DNA from: Nymphaea colorata
Lineage: Eukaryota; Streptophyta; Magnoliopsida; Nymphaeales; Nymphaeaceae
DNA: 60,000 bases
Assembly (NCBI RefSeq): GCF_008831285.2
Contig: NC_045143.1
Coordinates: 64,001 to 124,000 of the forward strand
Direction of reading: 5' to 3'
Of this stretch, positions 1 through 11,502 are shown in pieces. The notes under the pieces are model-generated. The model had not been told where the DNA came from. It ran no database searches and was given only the letters and a program-made list of their open reading frames with translations. The translations under genes were made by a program, and so were the position numbers. Position 1 is the first letter of the stretch; every line of letters starts with the position of its first letter.

Positions 1-3000
1 AGGATGTTGATGAAGCAACGTCTCTACCATAAAGTAAAAAATGTCAATTAGATGCAAATAAATGGCTGACTAATGACTCAATCAATGTAAGGCCAACTAA
101 ATGCATCAGCATAATGGTCAATTTTAGGAGGTTATGTGTGAGACAAAAGTATTCACTATGAACAAACTTGGGTAGGAAAGATACGATGAACCTTGTACAA
201 CAAGAGGGAAGCAGTCCTGTGAGACATGAGAACTGCATATGGATATTGATGAGGCAACGTCGCTACCATCAAGTTAAAAATGTCAATCACATGCACTTGG
301 AATAAATGGTGAACTGAAAACATAGCCGATGCATGGCCAACTAAATACATCGGCGTAATGGTTAGTGTTAGGAGCTTATGTGTGAGACAAAGGTATTGAC
401 TATGAAAAAACTTGGGTTGGAACAATGTGATGTACCTTGTACAACAAAAGGGGAAGCAATCCCGTGAGACATGGGAACTGCAAATGGATCTTGATGAGAC
501 AACGCACTCACCATCAAGTTCAAAATGTCAGTTATGTGCAATTGAAATAAATGGCTGTTTGGTTCTCTTGGTAAAGTAGCGGATGTTGCATCTGCGAGCA
601 CATTTTTGACGAATAGACAGAACGAACATAGACTTTGTTTGGGATTATTATTGACAATCTTGTGCATCTCGCCTCATCGTCTTGGCAAGCAAGAGCGGCA
701 CTTATAACTTAAGGAGTACTCAAGGACGAGTTGTTATTGATGTGTGATCGTCTCATTACGGGCGCAAATGATACGATGAAACCCGTACAACCAGAGGAAA
801 AGCAGTCCCGTGAGACCTGGGAACTGCTGAACGATGTTGTTGAGGCAATATCTCCACCATCAAGTTAAAAATGTCAATCAAGTGCACTTGAAATAAATGG
901 CTCACTAACGACATAGCCGATGCATGGCCAACTAAATGCATCGGCATAATGGTCAATTTTAAGAGGTTATGTGTGAGACAAAAGTATTCACTATGAACAA
1001 ACTTGGGTAGGAAAGATACGATGAACCTTGTACAACAAGAGGGGAAGCAGTCCTGTGAGACATGAGAACTGCATATGGATATTGATGAGGCAACGTCGCT
1101 ACCATCAAGTTAAAAATGTCAATCACATGCACTTGGAATAAATGGTGAACTGAAAACATAGCCGATGCATGGCCAACTAAATACATCGGCGTAATGGTTA
1201 GTGTTAGGAGCTTATGTGTGAGACAAAGGTATTGACTATGAAAAAACTTGGGTTGGAACAATGTGATGTACCTTGTACATCAAAAGGGGAAGCAATCCCG
1301 TGAGACATGGGAACTGCAAATGGATCTTGATGAGACAACGTACCCACCATCAAGTTCAAAATGTCAGTTCTGTGCAATTTAAATAAATGGCTGTTTCGTT
1401 CTCTTGGTAAAGTAGCGGATGTTGCATCTGCGAGCACATTTTTGACGAATAGACAGAACGAACATAGACTTTGTTTGGGATTATTATTGACAATCTTGTG
1501 CATCTCGCCTCATCGTCTTGGCAAGCAAGAGCGGCACTTATAACTTAAGGAGTACTCAAGGGATGAGTTGTTATTGATGTGTGATCGTCTCATTATGGGC
1601 GCAAATGATACGATGAAACCCGTACAACCAGAGGAGAAGCAGTCCCGTGAGACCTGGGAACTGCTGAACGATGTTGTTGAGGCAATATCTCCACCATCAA
1701 GTTAAAAATGTCAATCAAGTGCACTTGAAATAAATGGCTCACTAACGACATAGCCGATGCATGGCCAACTAAATGCATCGGCATAATGGTCAATTTTAAG
1801 AGGTTATGTGTGAGACAAAAGTATTCACTATGAACAAACTTGGGTAGGAAAGATACGATGAACCCCGTACAACAAGAGGGGAAGCAGTCCCGTGAGACAT
1901 GAGAACTGCGTATGGATATTGATGAGGCAGCGTCCTTACCATCAAGTTAAAAATGTCAATCACATGCTCTTGAAATAAATGGTGAACTGAAGACATAGCC
2001 GATGCATGGCCAACTAGATGGATCGGCTTGATTGTTAGTGTTAGGAGCTTATGTGTGAGACAAAGGTATTGACTATGAAAAAGTTTGGGTAGGAAAAAAA
2101 TGTGATGAACCCTGTACAACAAAAGGGGAAGCGGTCCCGTGAGACATCGGAACTGCAAATGGATCTTGATGAGACAACGTCCCTACCATCAAGTTAAAAA
2201 TGTCAATCACTTGCATTTGAAATAAATGACGAATTGAAGACATAGCCGATGCATGGCCAACTAGATGCATCGGCATAATGGTATGTTTCAGGAGGCTATG
2301 TATGAGACAAAAGTATTGACTATGAATAAAGTAGGGTAGAATAGATGCGATGTACCCCGTACAGGAGAAGCAGTCCTGTGAGGCATGGGAACTACATATG
2401 GATCTTGATGAGGCAACGTCCCTACTATCAAGTTTAAAATGTCAATCAAATGCACTTGAAATAAATGGCTGACTAAAGACATGGCCGATGCATGGCCAAC
2501 TAGATGCATCGGCATAATGGTCAGTTTTAGGATGTCAATCACATGCATGGCCAACTAGATGCATCGACATAATGGTTAGTGTTAGGAGCTTATGTGTGAG
2601 ACAACGGTATTGACCATGAAAAAAGTTGGGTAGGAAATATGTGATGAACCCTGTACAACAAAAGGGAAGCAGTCCCGTGAGACATGGGAACTGCAAATAG
2701 ATCTTGATGAGACAACATCCCTGCCATCAACTTCAAAATGTCACTTATGTGCAATTGAAATAAATGGCTGTTTGTTTCTCGTGGTATAGTGGACGTTGCG
2801 TCTACGAGCACATTTTTGACGAATAGACATGAACGAACATGGACTTTGTTTGGGATTATTATTTACAATGTTGTGCATCTTGCCTCATCGTCTTGGCAAG
2901 AGAGAGCGGCACTTATAACTTAAGGAGTACTCAAGGGATTTGTTGTTAATGATGTGTGATCGTCTCATTATGGGCACAATTGATACGATGAAACCCGTAC

Positions 3001-5500
3001 AACCAGAGGAGAAGCAGTCCTGTGAGACTTGGGAATTGCTAAACGATGTTGTGAGGAAATGTCTCCACCAACAAGTTAAAAATGTCAATCAAGTGCACTT
3101 GAAATAAATGACTTACTGACGACATAGCCGATGCATGTCCAACTAAATGCATCGGCATAATGGTCAATTTTTGGAGGTTATGTGTGAGACAAAAGTATGA
3201 CTATGAAAAAGCTAGCGTAGGAAGGATACGATGAACCCCGTATAACAAGAGGGGAAGCAGTCCCGTGAGACTTGGGAACTGCATATTGATATTGATGAGG
3301 CAACGTCCCTACCATCAAGTTAAAATGTCAATCACATGCATTTGAAATAGATGACGGTTTGAAGACATAGCCGATGCATGGCCAACCAGATGCGTAGGCA
3401 TAATGGTCAGTTTAGCGTTTTAGGAGGTTATGTATGAGACAAAAGTATTGACTATGAAAAAACTAGGGTAGGAAAGATGCGATGAACCCCATACAACAAA
3501 AGGGGAAGCAGTCCCGTGAGGCATGGGAACTGCATATGGATCTTAATGAGGCACATGATACGATGAAACCCGTACAACCAGAGGAGAAGCAGTCCCATGA
3601 GACCTGAGAACTACTAAACGATGTTGTTTAGGAAATGTCTCCACCATCAAGTTAAAAATGTCAATCAAGTGCACTTGAAATAAATGGCTCACTGACGACA
3701 TAGCCGATGCATGACCAACTAAATGCATCGGCATAATGGTCAATTTTAGGAGGTTATGTGTGAGACAAAAGCATTGACTATGAAAAAACTTGGGTAGGAA
3801 AGATACGATGAACCTTGTACAACAAGGGGGGAAACAGTCTCGTGAGACATGGGAACTGCATATGGATATTGATGAGACAACGTCCTTACCATCAAGTTAA
3901 AAATGTCAATCACATGCTCTTGAAATAAATGGTGAACTGAAGACATAGCCGATGCATGGCCAACGAGATGCATCAGCTTGATGGTTAGTGTTAGGAGCTT
4001 ATGTGTGAGACAAAGGTATGACTATGAAAAAATTTGGGTAGGAAAAATGTGATGAACCCTGTACAACAAAAGGGGAAGCGGTCCCGTGAGACATCGGAAC
4101 TGCAAATGGATCTTGATGAGACAACATCCCTACCATCAAATTAAAAATGTCAATCACATGCATTTGAAATAAATGACGAATTGAAACATAGCCGATGCAT
4201 GGCCAACTAGATGCATCGGCATAATGGTAAGTTCAGAACGTTATGTACGAGACAAAAGTATTGACTATAAATAAACTAGGGTAGGATAGATGCGATGTAC
4301 CCCATACAACAAAAGGGAAGCAGTCCTGTGAGGCAGGGGAACTGCATATGGATCTTGATGAGACAACATCCCTACTATCAAGTTCAAAAATGTCAATCAA
4401 ATGCCACTTGAAATAAATGACTGACTGAAGAGATGCCGATGCATGGCCAACTAGATGCATCGGCATAATTGTCAGTTTTAGGATGTTATGTGTGATACAA
4501 AAGTATTGACTATGAAAAAACTAGGGTAGGAAAGATACGATGAATCCTGTACAATAAGAGGGGAAGCAGTCTCGTGGTACATGGGAACTGCATATGGATA
4601 TTGATAAGGCAACGTCCCTACCATCAAGTTAAAAATTTCAATCACAGGCATTTGAAATAAATGACAAAGTGAAGACATAGCTGATGCGTGGCCAACTAGA
4701 TGGATCGACATAATGGTCAGTTTTAGGAGGTTATGTGTGAGACAAAAGTATTGACTATGTAAAAATTTGGGTAGGAGTGATGCGATGAACCTTGTACAAC
4801 AAAAGAGGAAACAGTCCCGCGAGACATGGGAACTACATATTGATCTTGATGAGGCATCGCCTCTACTATCAACTTCAAAATGTCAATCAAATGCACTTGA
4901 AGTAAATGGCTGACTAAAGACACGGCCGATGCATGGCCAACTAGATGCACCGGCATAATGGCCAGTTTTAGAATGTTATGTGTTAGACAAAAGTATTGAC
5001 TATGAAAAAGCTGGGGTAGGAAAGATACGATGAACCCCGTACAATAAAAGGGGATGCAGTCCCGTGAGACTTGGGAACTGCATATGGATCTTGATGATGC
5101 AACGTCCCTACCATCAAGTTCAAAATGTCAATCAAATGCATTTGGAATAAATGGCTGACTGAAGACATGGCCGATGCATGTCCAACTCGATGTATCGATA
5201 TTAATGGTCAGTTTTGGGAGGTTGTGTGTGTTACAAAAGTATTGACTATGAAATAACTAGGTAGGAAAGATACGATGAACCCCGTACAACGACAGGGAAA
5301 GCAGTCCCATAAGACTGGAGGACTGCATATGGATCCTGATGAGGCAACGTTCCTACCATCAAGTTCAAAATGTCATTCAAATGCACTTCAAATAAATGGC
5401 TGATTGAAGACAGCCGATGCATGGCAGCTTGACGCATCAGTATAATGGTCAGTTTTAAGAGGTTGTGTGTGAGACAAAGTATTGACTATGAAAAAATTGG
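1..5500 (-). repeat. 245-bp satellite array, inverted arm
   Basis: Tandem monomers of about 245 bp run on the minus strand. Equivalent monomer points at 4466, 4711 and 4956 are exactly 245 bases apart. Each monomer carries the same landmarks (on the minus strand): a CTTGATGGTAGGGACG block, a CTCACGGGACTGCTTCC block, GTCAATACTTTTGTCTC, and a GCCGATGCAT...ATGCATCGGC dyad. Neighbouring monomers are visibly diverged from one another, but the order of monomer variants matches, in reverse complement, the array at about 31150-35607. The array is cut by the left window edge and by the N run. Short open frames inside monomers reflect the repeat and are not annotated as genes. Confidence 0.95.
117..1790 (-). 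repeat. 837-bp higher-order tandem duplication in the satellite
   Basis: Bases 117-953 are repeated at 954-1790 with a period of 837 and very few differences. The block contains two 245-bp-type monomers plus a different component carrying the GACGATGAGGCGAGATGCAC and CAAACAAAGTCTATG motifs (minus strand). The inverted arm near 35068-35412 lacks the duplication. It also lacks about 270 bp of that component, joining directly from GAGACGATCAC to TTGATGGTGGG. The two arms have therefore changed separately after they formed. Confidence 0.85.
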
Positions 5501-5600
5501 NNNNNNNNNNNNNNNNNNNNNNNNNNNNNNNNNNNNNNNNNNNNNNNNNNNNNNNNNNNNNNNNNNNNNNNNNNNNNNNNNNNNNNNNNNNNNNNNNNNN
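5501..5600. other. Assembly gap of exactly 100 N
   Basis: A run of 100 undefined bases. A round 100 is the usual placeholder for a scaffold join of unknown size. Satellite in minus orientation stops at its left edge. A partial LTR begins immediately at its right edge, so neither flank shows a natural boundary. Confidence 0.98.
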
Positions 5601-5845
5601 TTGATAGATTGTGGGTTTCGGGTCCGGATCCATACCCGACCCGTCTTGTAGCCCGTTTTGGGCTCTACTTAAGTCATGTAACCCTAATCCTTAAGTGTTA
5701 ATGATAATCTTAAGAGAGAGAGAGTCTGGCTGCTAGTGGGCACCACTCCTCCTCTCATTCGTGGTTTTTTCTCCCTCGTGTTGAGGGTTTTCCACGTTAC
5801 ATCGTGATCATTGTTTCTCTTCGTCTTCTTGTTCGTATTTCTACA
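5601..5845. mobile_element. Partial LTR, probably Ty1/Copia type
   Basis: This block is absent from the equivalent place in B1 (before 12081) and B2 (before 44140). In those copies the shared sequence AATTCCCATTCTTAGC follows other DNA. It ends in TTTCTACA, with the CA end expected of an LTR. Its GAGGGTTTTCCACGTTACAT segment near the end resembles the terminal part of many plant Copia LTRs. A GA-rich stretch lies at about 5713-5727. The 5' end is lost in the N gap, so a target-site duplication cannot be checked and it could be a solo LTR or the end of a full element. Family assignment is from memory of LTR style. Confidence 0.55.
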
Positions 5846-6760
5846 ATTCCCATTCTTAGCATCATGGAATCGCTTTGTGATCATGATGCTTCACACCAGA
5901 AGGACATGGAAGAATACCTCGTCAATTGGGATTTAAATCCATTGAGGCATATTAACTATATGAATTTGGATAGCATCTCTCCTGATGATGACTATTATGT
6001 ACTTGTTACTTACCTTTGCTAATTAATCATCTTATTCACCAGCATTTTCATGTTCACATCGGTGTGTGCATGCATGGTTGAATGTGCGATGAGTGCTTCA
6101 GAATTCACACATTCGAACCTCTGTACAAAGCAAGAAGAAAAAGGATTGGATTCACCAATTTCCTAGTAAGCAGTGTGCCCAAGGACAGGGGCCGGTCTGT
6201 GGTTCCTTTTTCAAAGTTGGGCTAACATTTATCTCTTGGATGTAAGTGAAATTTGGATGTAAATTAAATTAAAGCTACCAGATTATGCCAAGAGACTATC
6301 GCGGAATCGAACTCTCAACCTCCATCAGCTGGTTTTAAGTCGACTCAGTTATTTAATTGGTGTCTAAGTATCAGTGTGCAAACATACTTGTGCCTTCCAT
6401 CCAACCAGGGAAATGGTCATAATAAGTGCTGCTTTCAATTACTGTATGCTGGGTGTATGATCAAGACTAGTATATCCCCTCTTTTTTCTCCAATCAACAT
6501 CTATCCCATGGTGAGTGTTAGGCCAGCAAACTTTGCTCTGTGACAAATGTACATGAAGATTAATTCACAAACTACCTTAAAAGCCTAGTTGCTTCTGTAT
6601 GTATATACAATAGCAGTTACTGCTGTAACTTTTGTACCTTTGACAGCTAAGTTGTTTCATGGCATATCTCTCGGCCTTCATCGATCCGAAGTTACTCCAA
6701 TCTCTTGGTAATGAACTGCAACTCAATCCTATGTATAGACTCTATCTTCTAGCAAGTGTT
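5846..6760. repeat. Module X, copy 1, with a SINE-like tRNA-type box
   Basis: First of five copies of a roughly 0.9-kb module (others near 12081-12930, 26125-27010, 44140-45030 and 58140-59025). On the minus strand at about 6302-6320 it contains GGTTGAGAGTTCGATTCCGC, close to a polymerase III B box (GGTTCGANTCC). A stretch reading CTGAGTCGACTTAAAACCAG lies just upstream, at a distance compatible with an A box. This could be the head of a tRNA-derived SINE, but no 3' tail or target-site duplication was found. The short open frame at 5863-6019 is broken in other copies. Confidence 0.45.
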
Positions 6761-7045
6761 TAACCAACTCAACAACCAGTTTTGGTTGCTGGCAACATAT
6801 GCTTTCAACCACAACAAACATTATGCATTAAACCACAACAAACATAAAAGAAAAGACATTATTTCATGTTCAGTACATCAACAACACATTCCTGAGGATG
6901 CCTTCAAGGCTTCAACCAACTCAACAACCTCCTTTGGTTGTATAAAGTATTTTGCTTTTTGTAGAAAAGTTGTCGTTGAATGGTGAATGGCATTAGAGGC
7001 TCTTGGTTCGCCAATCACACCAGGCATGGGCAAGCAACCTAGTTC

Positions 7046-7845
7046 AGGAAAACCTATGTCACACGGATACGGCAGAATGGTTCAAGTACCGGCGTCGACA
7101 CGCCGACACGGGGATCCCGACACGGCGATACGGCTGGATACGTTTTGGATCGGGTCTGGGTCAGACCCGATCCAAACCACTTTTATAACCGATTTTTTAA
7201 CCCATTTTGTTTTACGCATTAACACTTACCCTCGATCGTCGACCTTCCTTTACCCTCGACGGCTTCCGCGGCAGGCTGGCAGCACAGTTCGGCAATGGCG
7301 GGCGACGGCGACGACCTCCGGCGACTTCCGGTGGCGTCCGGCGGCAGCCGGCGACAGACAGGTAAGTGTTTCTTTTGTCTATTATTTTCGATATTAGAAG
7401 TTAGGGTTTCAACTTTTATTTGGGGATTTTTTAGATTGGGTATTTCTTACCGATTTTGGGATGTTTTCAGTTTAGAATCATATTCTTCAATGCTATGTGT
7501 GATGTTTTATTCCACTGTTTCATAAATTTTATGTTCATTATACGTTTTTTCCATCTTTTTTTTATGTTTAATGTATATTGGGCATTTCTTGCCGATTTGG
7601 GGATGTTTTGGTTTGAAGATTGGACGGTTTAGAATCATATTTTTCATCTTATGTGCGATGTTTTATTTCACTGTTTCATAAATTTTATGTTCATTATACG
7701 TTTTCTCCATCTTTTTATCATTTTTATTTTTTTTGAATTTAATATTCGCCGTGTCCGCGTATCCTAAAATTTTGAAACTTGCCGTATCCCCGTACCCGTA
7801 CCCACAGGATACCCGTACCCGTATCCGTGTGACATAGAGGAAAAC
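7046..7845. mobile_element. Non-autonomous hAT-like transposon with 8-bp target duplication
   Basis: The element spans 7054-7837 (784 bp). Its ends form a 19-bp perfect terminal inverted repeat, CTATGTCACACGGATACGG. It is flanked by the 8-bp direct repeat AGGAAAAC at 7046-7053 and 7838-7845, and the empty site is visible in B1 (about 13217) and B2 (about 45316). Subterminal DNA is rich in GGATACG/CGTATCC and ACACGG motifs. An 8-bp duplication points to hAT. If one reads 9 bp (AGGAAAACC) the inverted repeat becomes offset, so a Mutator-like origin is less likely but possible. No transposase is visible. Confidence 0.85.
7434..7720. repeat. Internal direct repeat inside the hAT-like element
   Basis: The block from ATTGGGTATTTCTTACCGAT through TTCATTATACGTTTTTTCCATC (about 7435-7560) recurs at about 7577-7720 with small differences. 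The period is about 142 at the start and about 157 near the end. This is an imperfect tandem duplication within the transposon. Confidence 0.75.
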
Positions 7846-8748
7846 CCATAATGTTAGGATCAAGTTCACCAATTCATGCAATAGTGCCCAACCTCTGCAT
7901 AAAATGCTTGCCATATCAAGTGTTAGGAAAGTCTTGGGAAAAAAAGTATCACTGTTCACCTTCCAGTTCATGATCATGGGCCTTACCAGCAGCAACGACA
8001 TTTGGTTAAGAACATAAAAAAATTCAAAACCAATAACAAATCTAAAAACAAGCTTTCCAAGACATTCTGAAATAAGCATTAGCTGTGTCATTTTCACGCC
8101 TAAAGAACCTACATTCTGATATAATTTTGGTCCAACCTCAACCCACCTTCTCCTCCAATGTAGGAAAAACATCTCGGTTATGGAAAGGAGAAGAACTAGA
8201 TTAAAAGCAATAGCCTCAATCGATGGGGAGCATGCCGAACAGCCAGCCTTAAATGAGTGACACAACATAAATAGCATCAATGAGAAAAGATTCAATAATA
8301 TCATAATTTTTCCCCAATGCAGGACATTGTCCTGATTTATGGATAAACAAACACATACTAGTTAAAATATCCATAACTCTCGACTAACATGACACAAGAA
8401 GAAACAAGAAAGAACTGAATAATAAGCTGGTCCAAATCTATGAAGGACCCAGCTGTCGAAGCAAAGGCATGGGTGGGTAGTTGATGATGATGAAGAATAA
8501 TTCCACCCCATTTTGCAAAACCATGTATTTCAAGCCAAGACAAATATTAGATGAAGCCAAGAACAAAACTCACGCAACTTCAAAGGATATAACTTTTCAA
8601 AAATGTCAGAGTTCAAAATTGACCGGTTCTTTTGAAAACAGATAAGAGACCTTCCATGACAGCCTCAACCCTAAGTTTGGGTTATGTCATTGAAATGCAG
8701 TTTGAAGGCATTTGAACGGGTTGAGGAGACTCAATTAAGGTGCAATAA

Positions 8749-9001
8749 TGGGTCAGGTTTCCAAATGATCTGCCTCTCCCAAGACAGAGGAAAAGATGGA
8801 CAATTTGTCACATTCAGCATAAGTGGACTAGGTTTGAGGACTAGGTTTGAGGAGTTCCATGACTTCATCTATTCCATGAACGGGACTAGTAGTTTGTTAA
8901 TGAAATGGCAAACACCTTTCAAGACCAAAGGGAATTGGTTAGTTCCTCTTATGCCTAAAAAACCTCGAAACATAACAAGAGATGTCAAGCTTTTACTTTG
9001 A
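8749..9001 (+). pseudogene. Broken copy of an 80-codon open segment
   Basis: Equivalent to the open segments at 14497-14736 and 46210-46449. Here a 13-bp direct repeat (ACTAGGTTTGAGG twice, about 8826-8851) shifts the frame in the middle. The C-terminal part still reads FHDFIYSMNGTSSLLMKWQT, then PLMPKKPRNITRDVKLLL and a stop. The family is not recognised. Confidence 0.35.
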
Positions 9002-9045
9002 AATAGTTCAAAATTATCAATTTAACTCATAAGCTTGAGTGCTCG

Positions 9046-9200
9046 TGTTGTGCAAACAATATGTCATTCATTTACCCATACTACCATACAAGCATTAGGA
9101 TTCATTTCGCATCAATGTTGTCGAACCTCTAGAAGGGACATCTTTCAATTTTCGAAATCTGAATATAAAAGAATCATCCTCGACGTCTTAGGTAATAAAG
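9046..9200 (+). other. Exon-like segment repeated four times, ending at a GTAATA site
   Basis: The stretch IQALGFISHQCCRTSRRDIF then a short tail ending ILDVLG stops at TCTTAG followed by GTAATA, resembling a donor. A 92-bp C/T-rich tract at about 9300-9391 then runs into TTTTTCAGGCC, which looks like an acceptor. The same 110-bp core is found at about 14822-14930, 46536-46642 and, in the single-copy spacer, at about 41105-41213. I do not recognise a protein. Either an old exon or simply a shared repeat. Confidence 0.3.
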
Positions 9201-10659
9201 GAGCAGATATTGACCCCAAAATCACACATCTACGAAAGATTGTCACATTCAATTCCTGCAAGTTTAGCTTTCATGTCTTTCATCTCTTGGCAGGCACCTT
9301 TTGTTTTTTCTTTTTTTCTTTTTCTTTCTTTTGCATTCAGCTTTTTGCCTTTTTGATTTCTTTTCCTTTGATTTTTTTTTTTTTCAGGCCGACCTTCACC
9401 TTTGAGGGAATACCTCACCACCTCAAAGGCTACTACGAAGCTCCACCGCTTTGGTAGTTATGTGTAGCTTTGTCACGTGTCCAACCCGCTTCACCTTACG
9501 AGTTTTCGACAAGCCAAAGGTTCGTAAGTCATTATCTTCGCGAAATAGACATAAATCAGCTTTATGCCTACCCGGTACTCATGATTACAGACTTAGAGGA
9601 ACAACTACACAAGCCTCGAGCCCATCTCTCAACCCTCATTTTGCTACCTGCCAAGATCTTACAGAGCATTGTGGCTTCTCTCACAGTATATTTCACGTTA
9701 AATCCTTGTAAATGTTTGACCTTCCTTGTGCATATAGCTTGATGGATCATACACATACACATATAAATTGCATATACACAAGTGTTTGCGATAATACACA
9801 AAGAACCTTCTAATAGCTAATGCCCCCACATACCTTTTAGATGTTTTTTTCACCATAAACCTATTACCATTATCTCCTAACTTTTTTGAAACCACAAAAA
9901 AAAAAGCCCTAAACAAAACCTTTAGTGTGCAACTCAACCAACCACAAGGTTGAGCGACAAGCATCCAACAGTAGGCTGGAATGACCAACAATACCTGAAG
10001 CACTTCCAACTATAACAACAGCCGTCTAACATTACTTAGAAGGCTAAAAAGTTACAACATAAGATCAACACATTAATTGATCACTAAAGGTAATCACATA
10101 CGAGAATATATGCATGCCCTTGTGTATCTCTCTTCCGTAAATGCCCATAGGAATAGCAATGCAACCTAAATGAACCCTAACTCTACCAAATTCCAATATA
10201 AATCTATTCTTTTCTGAAATATCACCGCCAAAAATTTAAATTAGATGAGTACTGAAATACGATTTCTGCATCCTAATCATACATGCGAAAGGCCTAAGAC
10301 AAGTCAAAGGATTGACCGCTATCACTTTTTTGATGCATGGTAGAATCGAAGGTTAAGTCCTGCACTATGGTGTTGGAAGCATCTTAACTGTGGCATCATC
10401 AGAAAACCTTGAAAATTAAAACCCTTCAAGCAACCCCTCTCGGATGCATGACATTTTCTAAGTTTCAAACCTTTGAGGCTTCGATGCGCATCTCAGGGAA
10501 TGACTGTTGCAGGTGACTCGCTGTCTGCCGACAACCAGTGGTAGATGGCGGCTGCCTGCAAATAACGAACAGAACCCAAGACCACAAATTTGAAGGCCCA
10601 CCGAAAGTAATCAAGAAGCCGTGCTCAAGGGAAAGAGAGAGACATAGAGAAAGAGATAC

Positions 10660-10741
10660 CGGACTTGGGGAAATTTGGGATCACACGGATCAACGTGGAG
10701 ATCCTCTTGATGCGATCGTCGCCGCCCTCGATTTTCTCCAT
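10660..10741 (-). pseudogene. Adenine phosphoribosyltransferase first-exon fragment (unit A)
   Basis: On the minus strand an ATG at 10741-10739 opens 27 codons, MEKIEGGDDRIKRISTLIRV then IPNFPKS. A donor-type GT (G|GTATCT) follows at the place where plant APT genes end exon 1, after ...IPNFPKPG. Compared with B2 it has MEK for MA at the start, L for A in RISTAIRV, and S for P before the junction. The expected second exon (beginning IMFQDITTLL in the family) is not visible downstream. APT salvages adenine to AMP in the cytosol; this fragment cannot. Confidence 0.75.
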
Positions 10742-10920
10742 TGTGGACTAATAACATAAGTTGAGGCATTTAAAAAAAAACAACAGTGTACGTACATATG
10801 CACTGACATTTCATCAACCAATTTGAGGGCTACCGCGTTGAAGGGAAGAAACGAATGAAGAGACAAGAAGAGATAACATACGGCAAGAGGTGCGTCAGCG
10901 ATGGTCGACGCAGAGCCTCA

Positions 10921-10942
10921 AAGAGAGAGAGAGAGAGAGAGA
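10921..10942. repeat. (GA)n microsatellite
   Basis: A GA dinucleotide run within unit A. It is shorter and interrupted by GACATAGAGA in the matching B1 and B2 positions (about 24666 and 56680). Confidence 0.9.
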
Positions 10943-11502
10943 CCAGGTTAGCATGCCTATTTCAAACGACGTCATATGAGAATGCTGTAAATCAGAGCTA
11001 AGGCCGACTCAGAAAGAGAAGTATTCATACATGTGAAGCAGAGGGGAGAGGGGAGGTGGGACGGAGACGGGTTGCATTGCAGGAGACGAAGAAGAATAGG
11101 AGAGACACAGGAGAAGAGTTGAGACGTTTCTTGGATAGGCATGGCAGAGGCGGTGAGAGTGGGCGACGGTTTTGTCGAGTTGGGGAAAGCAAATTCGCCG
11201 TTGCGACTTTTTGGCTTCCAGAATTTAACTTTCTTTATTCTCGTTATAAAACAGAAGCCATATGTTTATAGGATTATTGTGTTTTTCTTACATAGAGGAT
11301 CAGTAAATTGGTGGATCTGTTGCTTAATATCCAAATAGTTAATTGCATCAATAAGTGGCTCACATGCACATGCTCGGCAAAACTTTTAATAATAGCAGCA
11401 AACGGGCAATTAAATCACCGAGACAAAACCCCAAAAATGTAAAGATGCAACAGAGGAAATGAGCGGTGACCTCCAAGCAAGAGAAATACATTTATACAGT
11501 GG

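Larger units (their letters stand above)
6878..7894 (-). pseudogene. Unrecognised exon split by a transposon (unit A copy)
   Basis: The exon-like segment seen intact in B1 (13049-13273) and B2 (45148-45372) is present here as 7894-7838 plus 7053-6878, interrupted by the 784-bp element at 7054-7837. It follows a TTTTATGCAG acceptor-like sequence and includes residues GCLPMPGVIGEPRASNAIHH and then FLQKAKYFIQPKEVVELVE. Its end (ALKASSGM then stop) keeps 8 bases that B1 and B2 have lost. An in-frame TGA lies near the start. The parent protein is not recognised. Confidence 0.5.
5846..11281. repeat. Unit A: internally deleted copy of the B unit
   Basis: Bases 5846-9719 match B1 12081-15465, and 9725-11281 match B1 23501-25130. 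The stretch corresponding to B1 15466-23500 (about 8.0 kb) is missing, with about five unmatched bases at the join. Unit A also carries its own insertion (7054-7837) and is more diverged from B1 and B2 than these are from each other. It abuts B1 directly at about 11282. Confidence 0.85.

Noticed and set aside
1-5500. CRISPR-like regular repeats
   Set aside because: The repeat is the whole 245-bp monomer with no short repeat/unique spacer alternation; the surrounding DNA is plant-like.
6290-6360. True tRNA gene at the GGTTGAGAGTTCGATTC box
   Set aside because: No acceptor stem or anticodon arm could be folded by eye around the box; at most a degenerate SINE head.
7663-8304. 213-codon open frame on the minus strand in unit A
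   Set aside because: It runs through the hAT-like terminus and across sequence that is out of frame or interrupted in B1 and B2; it has low-complexity K/N-rich and hydrophobic parts and no family signature. It exists only because of the insertion.
9290-9420. Phenylalanine-rich frame (FFFFSFSFF)
   Set aside because: It is the translation of a C/T-rich tract that looks like a branch/acceptor region.
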